Below, in pieces: positions 9,547-20,040 of a stretch of DNA of 64,000 nucleotides. Both the position numbers and the translations under genes were made by a program. This DNA comes from Hyphomicrobiales bacterium (GTDB taxonomy: Bacteria > Pseudomonadota > Alphaproteobacteria > Rhizobiales > Rhizobiaceae): positions 372,001 through 436,000 of the forward strand of contig UBNV01000003.1 of the NCBI GenBank assembly GCA_900466945.1, read 5' to 3'. Within the stretch, counting starts at the first letter, position 1, and every line of letters begins with the position of its first letter. Under the pieces are notes generated by a model. It made no database searches. It was not told the DNA's origin and worked only from the letters and a program-made list of their open reading frames with translations.

Positions 9547-10146
9547 ATGTCACACGCGGATGCCATCCCAGGATTATATGCGCGTCACGCCGAAGCCTTT
9601 GATCGCGTACGTGGAAAGGACGGCTTCGAGCGTCCCTGGCTGGACCTCCTTGCCGCGCCGTTGTCTCCCGGTGCCCATGTGCTTGACATCGGATGCGGTT
9701 CCGGCGAGCCGATCGCGGCCGACCTGATTGATCGAGGCTTCGTCGTCACCGGGTTGGACGTCTCCGAACCACTGATCCGCCTGTGCCGCGAACGGTTTCC
9801 GGCCCATGATTTTCATGTCGGCGATATGCGGGATCTGGCGCTGGGGCGGACATTTGATGCGATCGTCGCCTGGCACAGCTTCTTCCATCTGACGCCCGAG
9901 GCGCAGCGGGCGATGTTCCCGCGCTTTGCATCGCATGCCGCAAGCGGCGGGACCCTGATGTTCACATCGGGTCCATCAGCCGGCGTGGCCCTCGGCGAGT
10001 TCGAGGGCGAGCCGATGTATCACGCGAGTCTCGATCCCGAGGAGTATCGGTCCCTCCTGTCGGGAAACGGTTTTGAGGTCCTGCGACACGTGGTCGAAGA
10101 TCCCTCATGCGGTGGCGCGACAGTCTGGCTCGCGCAAAAGTCTTAG
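9547..10146 (+). CDS. Class I SAM-dependent methyltransferase, substrate unknown
   Basis: 199 residues. Motif I is HVLDIGCGSGEPIA (about residues 39-52), motif II acidic residue in VVTGLDVSEPLI, motif III GDMRDLALGRTFDAIVAWHSFFHL. The start at 9547 follows a GAGGGG ribosome site; the frame is open farther upstream but overlaps hisG there. It is the last gene of the his group and ends at a strong hairpin terminator. The family includes small-molecule methyltransferases; its job cannot be predicted from the neighbours. Confidence 0.85.
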   Translation: MSHADAIPGLYARHAEAFDRVRGKDGFERPWLDLLAAPLSPGAHVLDIGCGSGEPIAADLIDRGFVVTGLDVSEPLIRLCRERFPAHDFHVGDMRDLALGRTFDAIVAWHSFFHLTPEAQRAMFPRFASHAASGGTLMFTSGPSAGVALGEFEGEPMYHASLDPEEYRSLLSGNGFEVLRHVVEDPSCGGATVWLAQKS

Positions 10147-10164
10147 CGGAAAAGAGACACGAAA

Positions 10165-10192
10165 AAACCCGCCGGATCGCTCCAGCGGGTTT
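10165..10192. terminator. Bidirectional terminator between the his operon and doxX
   Basis: Perfect 8-bp stem AAACCCGC / GCGGGTTT with a 12-base loop, preceded by an A-run and ending in T's, between two convergent genes. The A and T tracts at each end suit termination in both directions. Confidence 0.75.
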
Positions 10193-10217
10193 CTGTTTGC
10201 CTTGTGGGGCAGGGATA

Positions 10218-10667
10218 TCAGGCAGCGACGGCCTGTGCCGAACCGCGGCGCGCGTCGATCGAGTAGGCGCCGGCACCGGTGATGGCAAGCGCGATGTAAC
10301 CGCCGGCCAGCGTGACGTTCTTCATGACCATGATCTGGTTCAGGGTGTTGATCCAGCCGAGAGCGCCTTCCGGCCAGCCTTCGATGGCAACGGTTCCGGT
10401 GTGGAAGACCAGACCGGTGAATACGCAGAAGAGAGCGATGGTCCAGGCAGTGATCTTGGTCTGGAAGCCGACGAGGATGAAGAGGCCGGCGACGAGTTCG
10501 AAGATACCGGCGGCATATGCCAGCAGGTCGGCAGCTGGCAGGCCGGCGCCGGAGATCATGCCGGCAGTGCCGGCCGGATCGGCCAGCTTGCCGTAACCAG
10601 CCATGATGAACATGAAGGACAGGAGAATGCGAACGAGAACGAGAAGTGCATTGTTGGTGGACGACAT
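10218..10667 (-). CDS. DoxX-family inner-membrane protein
   Basis: 149 residues with four hydrophobic helices (about 5-22, 45-65, 70-90, 110-130). The N-terminal LVRILLSFMFIMAGYGKL and ELVAGLFILVGFQTKITA are typical of DoxX. DoxX proteins are small quinone-linked or redox-related membrane proteins; the physiological role here is not known. Monocistronic on the minus strand, ending at the shared terminator with the his operon. Confidence 0.88.
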   Translation of the reverse strand: MSSTNNALLVLVRILLSFMFIMAGYGKLADPAGTAGMISGAGLPAADLLAYAAGIFELVAGLFILVGFQTKITAWTIALFCVFTGLVFHTGTVAIEGWPEGALGWINTLNQIMVMKNVTLAGGYIALAITGAGAYSIDARRGSAQAVAA

Positions 10668-10869
10668 GGGGGAGGCTCCATTTGGCGTTGATGCCTGAAA
10701 CCCCTTTTGCCCGGTGGTTTCAGTTTCTGGTGCCTAGATGCCTGCTTTTTTGTCGCAGGCATAGATGAACAGTCTTTGACTGATCGTTCACAAAAAGGAA
10801 ACGAAAAGAGACCCGGATTTGCGGCGGGCTCCGTTTGGAGCAGGACTCGGAGTGCAGGCTTGGCAGATC

Positions 10870-11466
10870 TCAGGCAGGCGTGAGGGAGGCTGTCGTCGGC
10901 AATTGGAAACGTGGGAAGATGAAGAGTCCGACCATGTTGCCACCGGTGTTTTCAAAGCCGGAAGACTCGCCTATGCAGAAGACGGGTTGCCGATGCTGGG
11001 ACGCCGAAACGATCGTGGTCGAATAGCAGAAGCGGGATGGCTGCGTGGCGGCTTGTTCGAAAAGCCGCAAAATGTGTCCGCGATCCGCCGGATCATAGCA
11101 GCGCATGACCGTCAGCAGTCCGCATTCATGCGTGTTCAGTCCATGCAAAGCGCGCGCATTTTCTCCCAGCTTGAGAAGCCCGTTGGTCAGATCACCCGTC
11201 CAGTCTTCTGACAGGCCGAAGCGGCAAGCATGCTGTCCCAGCAGGCCGTCTCCTTCCTGTTCGCTCACCATGAAGGTGGTCGCAAGATCTGCATTCGCGA
11301 TTTTGAACAAGGCGATCCCCAAGTCGATAGCCAGAACTGGCCCCAATTTCTCCAGCCCTGGAGATTCCTCTCCGAAGCCGCCCCCATCCGGCCGAGACCG
11401 GAAATGCCGGGCGAGCGGATAGCCGTTCACCAGGTCTTTCAAGCGGTTCGCCGGAACCGCAGACAT
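10870..11466 (-). CDS. Conserved-looking protein of unknown function, possible PAS-like fold
   Basis: The ATG at 11466 is preferred because GGAGAAG lies 6 bases upstream; another ATG at 11481 would add five residues. The product has 198 residues, no signal peptide and no membrane helix. A predicted central mixed alpha/beta region (GPVLAIDLGIALFKIANADL, then GDLTNGLLKLGENARALHGL) and a C-terminal QPVFCIGESSG...GLFIFPRF stretch look like the sensory proteins with a PAS-like sheet, but no diagnostic motif is present. It stands alone next to an AT-rich gap. I do not recognise the family. Confidence 0.5.
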   Translation of the reverse strand: MSAVPANRLKDLVNGYPLARHFRSRPDGGGFGEESPGLEKLGPVLAIDLGIALFKIANADLATTFMVSEQEGDGLLGQHACRFGLSEDWTGDLTNGLLKLGENARALHGLNTHECGLLTVMRCYDPADRGHILRLFEQAATQPSRFCYSTTIVSASQHRQPVFCIGESSGFENTGGNMVGLFIFPRFQLPTTASLTPA

Positions 11467-12067
11467 CGCGCTCTTCTCCATGGAAGAGCGATGACATCGC
11501 TGCTGAGACCGTTAAGCCGATCCGGCTGGTCTCCAGGCCGTAGACCATCGCCTCGAGTTACCCCCCCTCGCGACGATGCATGATGTCCTGACCGCGCAAG
11601 CTCCACCAAGCTTTCAACCGTCTCCCACAAGAAGGTTGAAGAAGAAAATCTTGTACGCGCCGGAATTAGCGGTTTCGATACCATGATTTATTCAACGTGA
11701 AAACGGCTCATGTTTCGAAATGCAGCAGGAACTGTTTCAATTTTGAAAGTCTTAAAATATTAGAAATAAATAATATTAAAGATGTTTGGTTGAGGTGCAC
11801 CAGTCGACTCGGCTTGCCTCCGATCCCCCCGTACGGCGCAATTTGTTGCATGGGCTAGGCCACTGTCAACGCCCGCTGACAGAAGGGCCCGCTCCATCTT
11901 TGGGCACACCATGAAACGGTATGCAAAGAGTGCGATCCGGGGGTCGCCTTTCTCTAGGATTAAACCTTGCGGTCCGGATGAAAGACCGACAGGTCGAATC
12001 GTTTGCGCTGGTGGCGAAAGCGAATACCATCGGATCCATCTTTCCGTCGACGGGAGTGCAAGTCTGA
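11467..12067. other. 600-base intergenic region with two inverted repeats, no gene seen
   Basis: No convincing reading frame. Around 11740-11790 the DNA becomes strongly AT-rich, unlike its surroundings, and holds AATATTA-N8-TAATATT (11756-11777). At 11863-11882 there is CTGTCA-N8-TGACAG, the shape of a dimeric repressor or activator site. The region divides the minus-strand unknown gene from the plus-strand lytic transglycosylase, so promoters for both are expected here. Confidence 0.4.
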
Positions 12068-12997
12068 ATGGATGTCACGCGGCGAGCCCTCATCCTGGCG
12101 GGTGGCATTCTCGTGACTGCGGTAGCCCAAGGCACCATGAGCGCGCAAGCCGAGCCGTCGATTTCGACAGACGAGCCAGCATGCCTCTATGAGGGCATCT
12201 ATGGATCGTCTTCTCTTTGTATCAGGCGTGACAGATTCAACACCGATCTCTGCCGTGCGATTGGCCATTTTTCGGAAGTGCACGACATACCGCCTGCCTT
12301 TTTCGCTCGCCTGATCTGGCGGGAGAGCCTCTTCCGGCCAGAGGCAGTCAGCCCGAAGGGGGCGGAAGGCATCGCCCAGTTCATGCCCGGCACGGCGCGC
12401 ATGCGCGGGCTCACCAACAGTTTTGACGTGCTGGAGGCGCTCGATGCATCCGCCGCCTATCTCGTCGAACTGAGGACCCGCTTCGGAAATTTCGGCTTCG
12501 CTGCCGCAGCTTATAACGCCGGCGAAAACGGTTTTTCACGGTTCCTGTCCAGCGAGCGCCTGCCTATCGAAACGCGGGACTATGTCTTCGCCATCACCGG
12601 TGCGACGGTCGAGATGTGGCGGGATCAGCCACCGGAGATCGCGGCGCCGACATTGGACGAAACCTTGAGCTTTCAGGAGGCCTGCGAGGTTCTCGCCGAC
12701 AAGCGCCGGATGAAGGAGCCAGTCTTTGCAGGCTCTGCAGATTGGGCGCCATGGGGCGTGCAATTGGCCGCGCATTTCCGCCCGGCCATCGTCGACCAGC
12801 TGTTCACGCGCGCAATCAGCCGCCTACCGGCGCCACTCAATGCGGAACGCGCCCTGATCGTGCGCCAGCGCGGCGGCAATTTCGGCTACAGTCCTCGCTA
12901 TGCCGCAAGGATCGGCCGCGAAACCCGCCAGGAGGCGAACAAGCTCTGTGCCGACATCAAGGCTGCGGGCGTGCCCTGCACCGTCTTCAAGAACTAG
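12068..12997 (+). CDS. Lytic transglycosylase, SLT domain, exported
   Basis: 309 residues. Signal peptide at residues 1-28 (ending AQA, with RR near the start). The SLT domain spans about 55-190: catalytic Glu86 in LIWRESLFRPEAVSPKGAEG, followed by GIAQFMPGTA and the AAAAYNAGENG motif. It cleaves the MurNAc-GlcNAc bond in the periplasm, leaving anhydro ends. The C-terminal 60 residues (ALIVRQRGGNFGYSPRYAAR to the end) resemble a degenerate SPOR-type peptidoglycan-binding module. Stands alone; converges on groEL. Confidence 0.9.
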   Translation: MDVTRRALILAGGILVTAVAQGTMSAQAEPSISTDEPACLYEGIYGSSSLCIRRDRFNTDLCRAIGHFSEVHDIPPAFFARLIWRESLFRPEAVSPKGAEGIAQFMPGTARMRGLTNSFDVLEALDASAAYLVELRTRFGNFGFAAAAYNAGENGFSRFLSSERLPIETRDYVFAITGATVEMWRDQPPEIAAPTLDETLSFQEACEVLADKRRMKEPVFAGSADWAPWGVQLAAHFRPAIVDQLFTRAISRLPAPLNAERALIVRQRGGNFGYSPRYAARIGRETRQEANKLCADIKAAGVPCTVFKN

Positions 12998-13011
12998 AGC
13001 CAGTGGACATG

Positions 13012-13038
13012 AAAAAGGGCGGCCTTGCGGCCGCCCTT
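13012..13038 (-). terminator. groESL terminator
   Basis: Ten-bp perfect stem AAGGGCGGCC / GGCCGCCCTT with a TTGC loop, followed on the minus strand by a run of five T's. It lies 43 bases past the groEL stop and also ends the convergent transglycosylase unit. Confidence 0.8.
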
Positions 13039-13080
13039 CCAAATTGAACCGGTTGGCTCAGATTGTAAGACCCGAAGGTC

Positions 13081-14778
<1,698 letters not shown>

Positions 14779-14789
14779 TCAGGCTGAAT

Positions 14790-15086
14790 TCAGCCGATGA
14801 CGCCCATGATGTCGGCTTCCTTCATGATCAGCAGGTCTTCGCCGTCGAGCTTGACCTCTGTGCCGGACCACTTGCCGAACAGGACGCGGTCGCCAACCTT
14901 GACGTCGAGAGCGATCTGCTTACCGCTTTCGTCACGGGCGCCCGGGCCAACGGCGACGATTTCGCCTTCAGCCGGCTTTTCCTTGGCAGTGTCGGGAATG
15001 ATGATGCCGCCCTTGGTCTTGGCTTCGGACTCGACGCGCTTGACTACAACGCGGTCGTGCAGCGGACGGAAAGTTGTGCTTGCCAT
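14790..15086 (-). CDS. groES: Co-chaperonin GroES (10 kDa)
   Basis: 98 residues, full length. Signature [22 protein letters not shown] (mobile loop), then [12 protein letters not shown] and the C-terminal [19 protein letters not shown]. Start at 15086 follows GGGA 8 bases upstream. First gene of groES-groEL; regulated by a CIRCE operator just upstream. Confidence 0.98.
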   Translation of the reverse strand: MASTTFRPLHDRVVVKRVESEAKTKGGIIIPDTAKEKPAEGEIVAVGPGARDESGKQIALDVKVGDRVLFGKWSGTEVKLDGEDLLIMKEADIMGVIG

Positions 15087-15146
15087 TGTCTAATCCCTCG
15101 ATCAAATGACATTCGCGATCCCTCAAAGGGCATCGCATCGATTTTG

Positions 15147-15173
15147 TTAGCACTCCCCTCTGGAGAGTGCCAG
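15147..15173 (-). promoter_or_regulatory. CIRCE operator (HrcA site) of groESL
   Basis: TTAGCACTC-N9-GAGTGCCAG. The first half matches the CIRCE consensus exactly; the second half differs at two of nine bases (consensus GAGTGCTAA). It lies between the promoter at 15181-15209 and groES, at or just after the expected transcription start, where HrcA represses in the absence of heat stress. Confidence 0.9.
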
Positions 15174-15180
15174 CGAGGCT

Positions 15181-15209
15181 GAGATAAGAACAGCACGCAG
15201 ACGAGTCAA
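15181..15209 (-). promoter_or_regulatory. Sigma-70-type promoter of groESL
   Basis: Read on the minus strand: TTGACT, 17-base spacer, TATCTC. The expected start point falls immediately upstream of the CIRCE operator. The rest of the gap up to the chrB-like gene at 15463 shows no other site I can name. Confidence 0.6.
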
Positions 15210-15462
15210 GCGCATCGACGAAAATCATTCCGCGCTCCGTTGTCTTTTTCTCTTACGCGCCTGGCCATCCATGTGGTGGGCGATGGCATCACGCAGGACA
15301 TCAGTCGTCGCTGTGGGCCGACGCAATTGCTGTGCAAGCCGTTGAACTGTTTGACAGTCCCTTCCAGATCTGAAAATGTTTCGTCGTGGAGTGCGCGAAA
15401 CCTCCATGAGGCGCCATGCCGGAATTTCGCATCCGTCCTTCTCCAGACAACGGACCTCGACC

Positions 15463-16284
15463 ATGGCACCCTTTGGCGCAATTTCCGCAGACAAACTCTT
15501 TCGCTTGCTTGGATCATCCCAGTCGCCCCTCCTTGTGGACGTACGTATCGACGAGGATGTCGAGGCCGATGCCTTTCTGTTGCCGACGGCCGTTCGCCGC
15601 GATCACAGGGCGGTCGAGGGCTGGGCGCAGGAGATGAGATCCCCGGTCGTTGTCATCTGCCAGAAGGGCCGAAAGCTCAGTGAAGGCGTGGCCGCCCATC
15701 TCCGCCTGCAGGGGATCTCGGCCGAAGTGCTGGACGGCGGCACCTTGGCTTGGGCTGAGGCAGGGCTGCCCCGCTTACACATGGCGCATCTCCCGACGCA
15801 CACCGGCGGAACGCTCTGGGTAACGCGCAACCGGCCAAAGATCGATCGCATTGCCTGCCCCTGGCTGATCCGCCGTTTCGTCGATCCCTTCGCGCGTTTC
15901 CTCTTCGTCTCGCCCTCGGAAGTCGACGCCGTCGCCGAGCGGTTCGGCGCGATCCCGTTCGATATGGACGAAGGCTTCTGGAGCCATCGCGGCGAGTTCT
16001 GCACCTTCGATACCATGCTCGCCGAATTCGGGCTCGAAACGCCGGCGCTCATGACGCTGGCACGTATCGTCCGCGGCGGCGATACCAACCGGCTCGATCT
16101 CGCCCCGGAGGCTGCCGGCCTGCTGGCGTTCTCGCTTGGGCTGTCGAGGCTTCATGCCAGCGACCTTCAACAATTGGAGCAGGGGCTCGTGATCTATGAT
16201 GCCCTGTATCGATGGGCGCGCGACGCCATGGATGAAAAGCACGATTGGATCGCCCGCGGTCCGCGCAGTGAGGGAAAGAAATGA
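15463..16284 (+). CDS. Rhodanese-ChrB C-terminal domain fusion, chromate resistance protein
   Basis: 273 residues. Residues 5-105 are a rhodanese domain with active-site loop CQKGRKLS (Cys66). Residues 110-265 are the ChrB C-terminal domain (WVTRNRPKIDRIACPWLIRRFVD and CTFDTMLAEFGL). The ATG at 15463 is used because the rhodanese fold begins right after it; the frame is open upstream without likely coding sequence. It overlaps chrA by 4 bases (ATGA). In other bacteria ChrB proteins are chromate-responsive or chromate-reducing partners of ChrA; the rhodanese part suggests sulfur chemistry at the metal site, which is inference. Confidence 0.88.
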   Translation: MAPFGAISADKLFRLLGSSQSPLLVDVRIDEDVEADAFLLPTAVRRDHRAVEGWAQEMRSPVVVICQKGRKLSEGVAAHLRLQGISAEVLDGGTLAWAEAGLPRLHMAHLPTHTGGTLWVTRNRPKIDRIACPWLIRRFVDPFARFLFVSPSEVDAVAERFGAIPFDMDEGFWSHRGEFCTFDTMLAEFGLETPALMTLARIVRGGDTNRLDLAPEAAGLLAFSLGLSRLHASDLQQLEQGLVIYDALYRWARDAMDEKHDWIARGPRSEGKK

Positions 16285-17621
16285 GCATTGCGGTCGGGAC
16301 TTCGGACAAGATCAGCGACATCACGCCCACATTTCGCGAACTTGTTTCCGCCTTTGCCCGGATCGGCCTGATGTCCTTCGGCGGGCCGGCAGCCCAGATT
16401 GCGCTGATGCACAAGATCTGCGTCGAGGAGAAGCGCTGGATCGACGAGGACCGCTATCTGCATGCCCTGAACTATTGCATGCTTCTGCCGGGCCCCGAAG
16501 CCCAGCAGCTTGCGACCTATATCGGCTGGCTGCTGCATGGCGTGCGCGGCGGCATTGTCGCCGGCCTGCTTTTCGTGTTGCCGGGGCTCGCCGTCATCCT
16601 CGGTTTGTCCAGTCTCTATGCGCTCTATCAGGAGGCGAGCCTCGTGACGGGCCTGTTCTTCGGTCTGAAGGCGGCGGTTCTCGCGATCGTTGTCGAGGCA
16701 GTTGTGAGGATCGGCAAGCGGGCTTTGAAGAGCGGTTTCCACCGCGGCCTCGCAGCTGCCGCCTTCATTGCGCTCTTTCTCTTTTCCCTGCCGTTCCCGC
16801 TCGTCGTGCTCACCGCCGCCCTGATCGGCCTCCTCCATGCGCGGGGCGCGCCAGCGGCCACGGTCGATATCTCCGAAGAAGTCCGTGCAAGGCCACCGCT
16901 TCTTGGCCAGTTGGCGGCGCTCCTGTTTTGGGTCGGCGTCTGGCTCGCACCTTTGCCGCTGCTGTGGCTGGCGCTCCCCGAAACCGCACTTCCCGAGGTT
17001 CAGACATTCTTTTCGAAGATGGCGCTCGTCACCTTCGGAGGCGCCTATGCCGTGCTCGCTTATGTCGCCCAGGTCGCGGTCGATCACTATGCCTGGCTGA
17101 AACCCGGCGAGATGCTGGACGGGCTGGCGCTCGCCGAGACGACACCGGGGCCGCTGGTTCTCGTGCTCTCCTATGTCGGCTTCCTCGCCGGTTTTCGTGA
17201 GAGCGGGGTACTAAATCCCTTGGTCGGCGGGCTGCTCGGTGGCGTGATCGCCGCCTGGGCCACCTTCATCCCGAGCTTCATCTGGATCTTCGCCGGCGCT
17301 CCCTATATCGAGCGGCTGCGCGGCAACCGACTGCTGAGTGCCGCCCTTTCAGCGATCACAGCCGCGGTGGTCGGCGTCATCCTCAATCTCGCCGTCTGGT
17401 TCGCGCTGCATGTCATTTTCGCGCGCGTGGAGACAGTGGAGCTTGCAAGCCTCGGGCCGACCGTGCTCGCCGTTCCTCTGCCTGTCTGGTCCTCGCTGGA
17501 CTGGCAGGCTCTGGTCATCGCCGTCATTGCCGCCGTCATGATCTTCCGCTTCCATCTCGGCATCGGCAAGACGCTGCTCGCTGCAGGCGCGCTCGGGCTG
17601 GCGGCCCGTTTCCTTCTCTGA
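16281..17621 (+). CDS. chrA: Chromate efflux transporter ChrA
   Basis: 446-residue two-domain CHR-family membrane protein. Each half has the signature pair: SFGGPAAQIALM with LLPGPEAQQLATYIG in the N-half, and TFGGAYAVLAYV with TTPGPLVLVLSYVGF in the C-half. It exports chromate using the proton gradient. Start overlaps the chrB-like gene by four bases, so the two are translationally coupled. No regulator gene is adjacent. The pair sits between groESL and conserved housekeeping genes, so it may be an acquired insertion, but base composition looks like its neighbours. Confidence 0.93.
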   Translation: MSIAVGTSDKISDITPTFRELVSAFARIGLMSFGGPAAQIALMHKICVEEKRWIDEDRYLHALNYCMLLPGPEAQQLATYIGWLLHGVRGGIVAGLLFVLPGLAVILGLSSLYALYQEASLVTGLFFGLKAAVLAIVVEAVVRIGKRALKSGFHRGLAAAAFIALFLFSLPFPLVVLTAALIGLLHARGAPAATVDISEEVRARPPLLGQLAALLFWVGVWLAPLPLLWLALPETALPEVQTFFSKMALVTFGGAYAVLAYVAQVAVDHYAWLKPGEMLDGLALAETTPGPLVLVLSYVGFLAGFRESGVLNPLVGGLLGGVIAAWATFIPSFIWIFAGAPYIERLRGNRLLSAALSAITAAVVGVILNLAVWFALHVIFARVETVELASLGPTVLAVPLPVWSSLDWQALVIAVIAAVMIFRFHLGIGKTLLAAGALGLAARFLL

Positions 17622-17729
17622 CGCCGAAGGCAACGGCTGCCAATTTCGGGCGTCGCGACGCTTGCCCCTTGCCTTGCCGCCCGTCCTTTGCCATGTCACC
17701 GGACACACATTCAGCAGTCAGGACAGATG

Positions 17730-18578
17730 ATGACCCGCAGCATTACCACCCTCGGCGACGTGACCGACGCTTACGACGTCATTCTCTGCGACGTCTGGGG
17801 CGTGCTGCACAATGGCATCGACGCATTTCCGCTCGCCGGTGAAGCGCTGACGGCCGCCCGCGAAAAGGGCCTGACGGTCGTACTGATCACCAATTCGCCG
17901 CGGCCTGCAATCGGCGTCATCCCGCAGCTGCGCGCCATCGGCGTCCCCGACACGGCCTATGACCGCATCGTCACCTCGGGCGATGTCACCCGCACCCTGA
18001 TCGCCGCCGGCCCGAAGAAGGTCTACCTTCTTGGACCCGAGCGCGACCTGCCGCTCTTCGACGGTCTCGACGTCGAGGTGGTGTCGAAGGAAGAGGCCGA
18101 TTGCGTCGTGTGCACCGGTTTCTTCGATGACGAGGTGGAGACGCCGGAAGACTACCGCGACATGCTGACCGACTTCGTCGCCCGCAAGGTGCCGCTGATC
18201 TGCGCCAATCCCGACCTGGTGGTCGAGCGCGGCCATCGCATCATCCCCTGCGCTGGCGCGGTCGCTGCCTTCTACACGGAACTCGGTGGCGAAACCCGCA
18301 TCGCTGGCAAGCCGCATAAGCCGATCTATGAAGCAACGCTGGCTGCCGCCCGCGAAGCACGCGGCGATTTCGACAAGGCCCGCGTGCTCGCCATCGGCGA
18401 CGGCATGCCGACCGACGTCAAGGGCGCCGTCGATGCAGGCCTCGACCTTCTCTACATTTCGGGCGGCATTCACGCCGCCGACTACGCGACGAACAATGTC
18501 ACCGACGAGGCGAGGCTCAATCTCTTCCTCGACCGCGAGAAGGTCGCGCCGCAATACTGGATGCACAGGCTGGGGTGA
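17730..18578 (+). CDS. TIGR01459-type HAD-superfamily hydrolase (NagD/CUT-like)
   Basis: 282 residues. Motif I is CDVWGVLHNG with nucleophile Asp21; the usual second Asp is Trp, as is typical for this subgroup. Motif II is ITNSPRP, Lys in GKPHKPIYE is motif III, motif IV is GDGMPTDV. The second ATG (17730) fits the AGGA ribosome site better than the first at 17727. Its substrate is not established. It lies 13 bases upstream of ribF with the same direction, suggesting cotranscription; a role in flavin or nucleotide dephosphorylation is only a guess. Confidence 0.88.
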   Translation: MTRSITTLGDVTDAYDVILCDVWGVLHNGIDAFPLAGEALTAAREKGLTVVLITNSPRPAIGVIPQLRAIGVPDTAYDRIVTSGDVTRTLIAAGPKKVYLLGPERDLPLFDGLDVEVVSKEEADCVVCTGFFDDEVETPEDYRDMLTDFVARKVPLICANPDLVVERGHRIIPCAGAVAAFYTELGGETRIAGKPHKPIYEATLAAAREARGDFDKARVLAIGDGMPTDVKGAVDAGLDLLYISGGIHAADYATNNVTDEARLNLFLDREKVAPQYWMHRLG

Positions 18579-18591
18579 GGCGTAGGCTCGG

Positions 18592-19572
18592 ATGACCGTC
18601 TTTCACCGCAACGAAAAGAAGGAGCCGCTGCCGGCCCCCCTGCGCGGCGGCGTGGTGGCGATCGGCAATTTCGACGGCGTGCATCGCGGCCACCAGGCTG
18701 TTTTGAACCGGGCCTTGGAGCGGGCCGAGGCGCTCGGCGTGCCTGCCTTGGTCCTGACCTTCGAGCCGCATCCGCGCACGGTCTTCAATCCCGACAAGCC
18801 TGTCTTCCGCCTGACACCGCCTTCGCTGCGGGCTCGCATCCTGGAGGCGATGGGCTTCCACTCCGTCATCGAATATCCCTTCGATCGGGAATTTTCGCAG
18901 CGCTCGGCCGAAGACTTCGTCGAAGCGATCTTGCGTGACTGGCTGGGCGCCCGCGAAGTCGTGACCGGCTTCGACTTTCATTTCGGCAAGGGCAGGGAAG
19001 GCGGCCCCGCCTATCTCATGCAGGCTGGCGGCCGCCATGGGTTCGGCGTCAGCCTCGTCGATGCCTTCCGCGACGAGGGCACAGAGGTCGTCTCGTCGAG
19101 CCGGATCCGTGGCCTGGTCTCCGAGGGCGACGTTGCTGAGGCTGCCGGTCTCCTCGGCTATCGCTTTACGGTGGAGGCCGAAGTCATGAAGGGCCAGCAA
19201 CTCGGCCGCACGCTGGGCTTTCCAACCGCCAACATGCATCTGCCACCGGAAGCGACCCTGCACCCCGGCATCTATGCCGTCCGCTTCCGCCGCCCGGATG
19301 GCATCATTCGCGATGGTGTCGCGAGCTTCGGCTATCGCCCGACTGTCACCAGCAATGGCGATCCCTGGCTCGAAACCTTCGTCTTCGATTTCTCCGGCGA
19401 TCTCTACGGCGAGGTCTGTTCCGTCTCGCTCTTCGGCTTTCTCCGCGACGAGTGGAAGTTCGACGGCCTCGATCCGCTGGTTGCCCAGATCCACAAGGAT
19501 GCGGACGAGGCGAGGGCGCTTCTCGCTGGCGTCACGCCGATTGGACCACTGGACGCTGCCATCGCCTTCTGA
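18592..19572 (+). CDS. ribF: Bifunctional riboflavin kinase / FAD synthetase
   Basis: 326 residues. N-terminal adenylyltransferase domain (about 20-185) with GNFDGVHRGHQ nucleotide motif, TFEPHPRTVF and SSSRIRGLVSEGD. C-terminal riboflavin kinase domain (about 195-315) with GRTLGFPTANM, HPGIYAVR and ETFVFDFSGDLYG. It makes FMN then FAD. Follows the HAD gene closely and probably shares its transcript. Confidence 0.96.
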   Translation: MTVFHRNEKKEPLPAPLRGGVVAIGNFDGVHRGHQAVLNRALERAEALGVPALVLTFEPHPRTVFNPDKPVFRLTPPSLRARILEAMGFHSVIEYPFDREFSQRSAEDFVEAILRDWLGAREVVTGFDFHFGKGREGGPAYLMQAGGRHGFGVSLVDAFRDEGTEVVSSSRIRGLVSEGDVAEAAGLLGYRFTVEAEVMKGQQLGRTLGFPTANMHLPPEATLHPGIYAVRFRRPDGIIRDGVASFGYRPTVTSNGDPWLETFVFDFSGDLYGEVCSVSLFGFLRDEWKFDGLDPLVAQIHKDADEARALLAGVTPIGPLDAAIAF

Positions 19573-19801
19573 CGGTCGGCGACCGATACCGGTGTCTTTA
19601 CACATTCCTGACGCGTGACCGGAGCTTTCCCAATCGAAGGCTGACCTTGCCGCGCATATTTTCTTGTTCGTCAACCGAGTGGTCGGCGCGACGGGTGAAG
19701 CCTTGAGGCTCCCGCGACCGATCCGATCGAGGATCGAACATGCAGACGAGCATTTTCCGAAATGGCCAGCCCCTAACGGTCGATGAACGCATCGACGAGT
19801 T

Positions 19802-20040
19802 GAAGGAGCGACTGGCCGAGCATCGCTCACCCAAGCGGAGCGTTCCGACTTTGTGTCGATGGCGATCTCCTGCGTCGGGCTTGAACTCCGCGTGATTGCT
19901 GGTGTCGGTACCCATTGCACCCGATCGAGCATAGAGCAGGCACAACAGGCCGAGGCTTTGGGTGCGCATGCCCTGCTGGTGGAGCTCCCCTGTTACAGCA
20001 AACACTTGGCCGGAGGCCTGCTGATCAGGCTTCGGCACCG
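19802..20040 (+). pseudogene. Decayed dapA-like (dihydrodipicolinate synthase family) fragment
   Basis: A frame from about 19802 reads ATGRASLTQAERSDFV, then ELRVIAGVGTHCTRSSIEQA, then ALGAHALLVELPCYSK. These follow, in order and spacing, the family's GTTGE...LT..ER, VIAGTGSNST and GADAVLVVTPYYNK segments. There is no N-terminal third, and after CYSK the similarity breaks and continues, if at all, in another frame (GFGTALYACQ). The catalytic lysine and the rest of the barrel are absent. It is an isolated relic inside the 625-base gap between ribF and the diguanylate cyclase; nothing else is recognised in that gap. Confidence 0.6.

Noticed and set aside
19598-20038. 146-codon minus-strand frame across the ribF-GGDEF gap
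   Set aside because: No domain pattern or ribosome site; the plus strand has better evidence of dapA-like ancestry.
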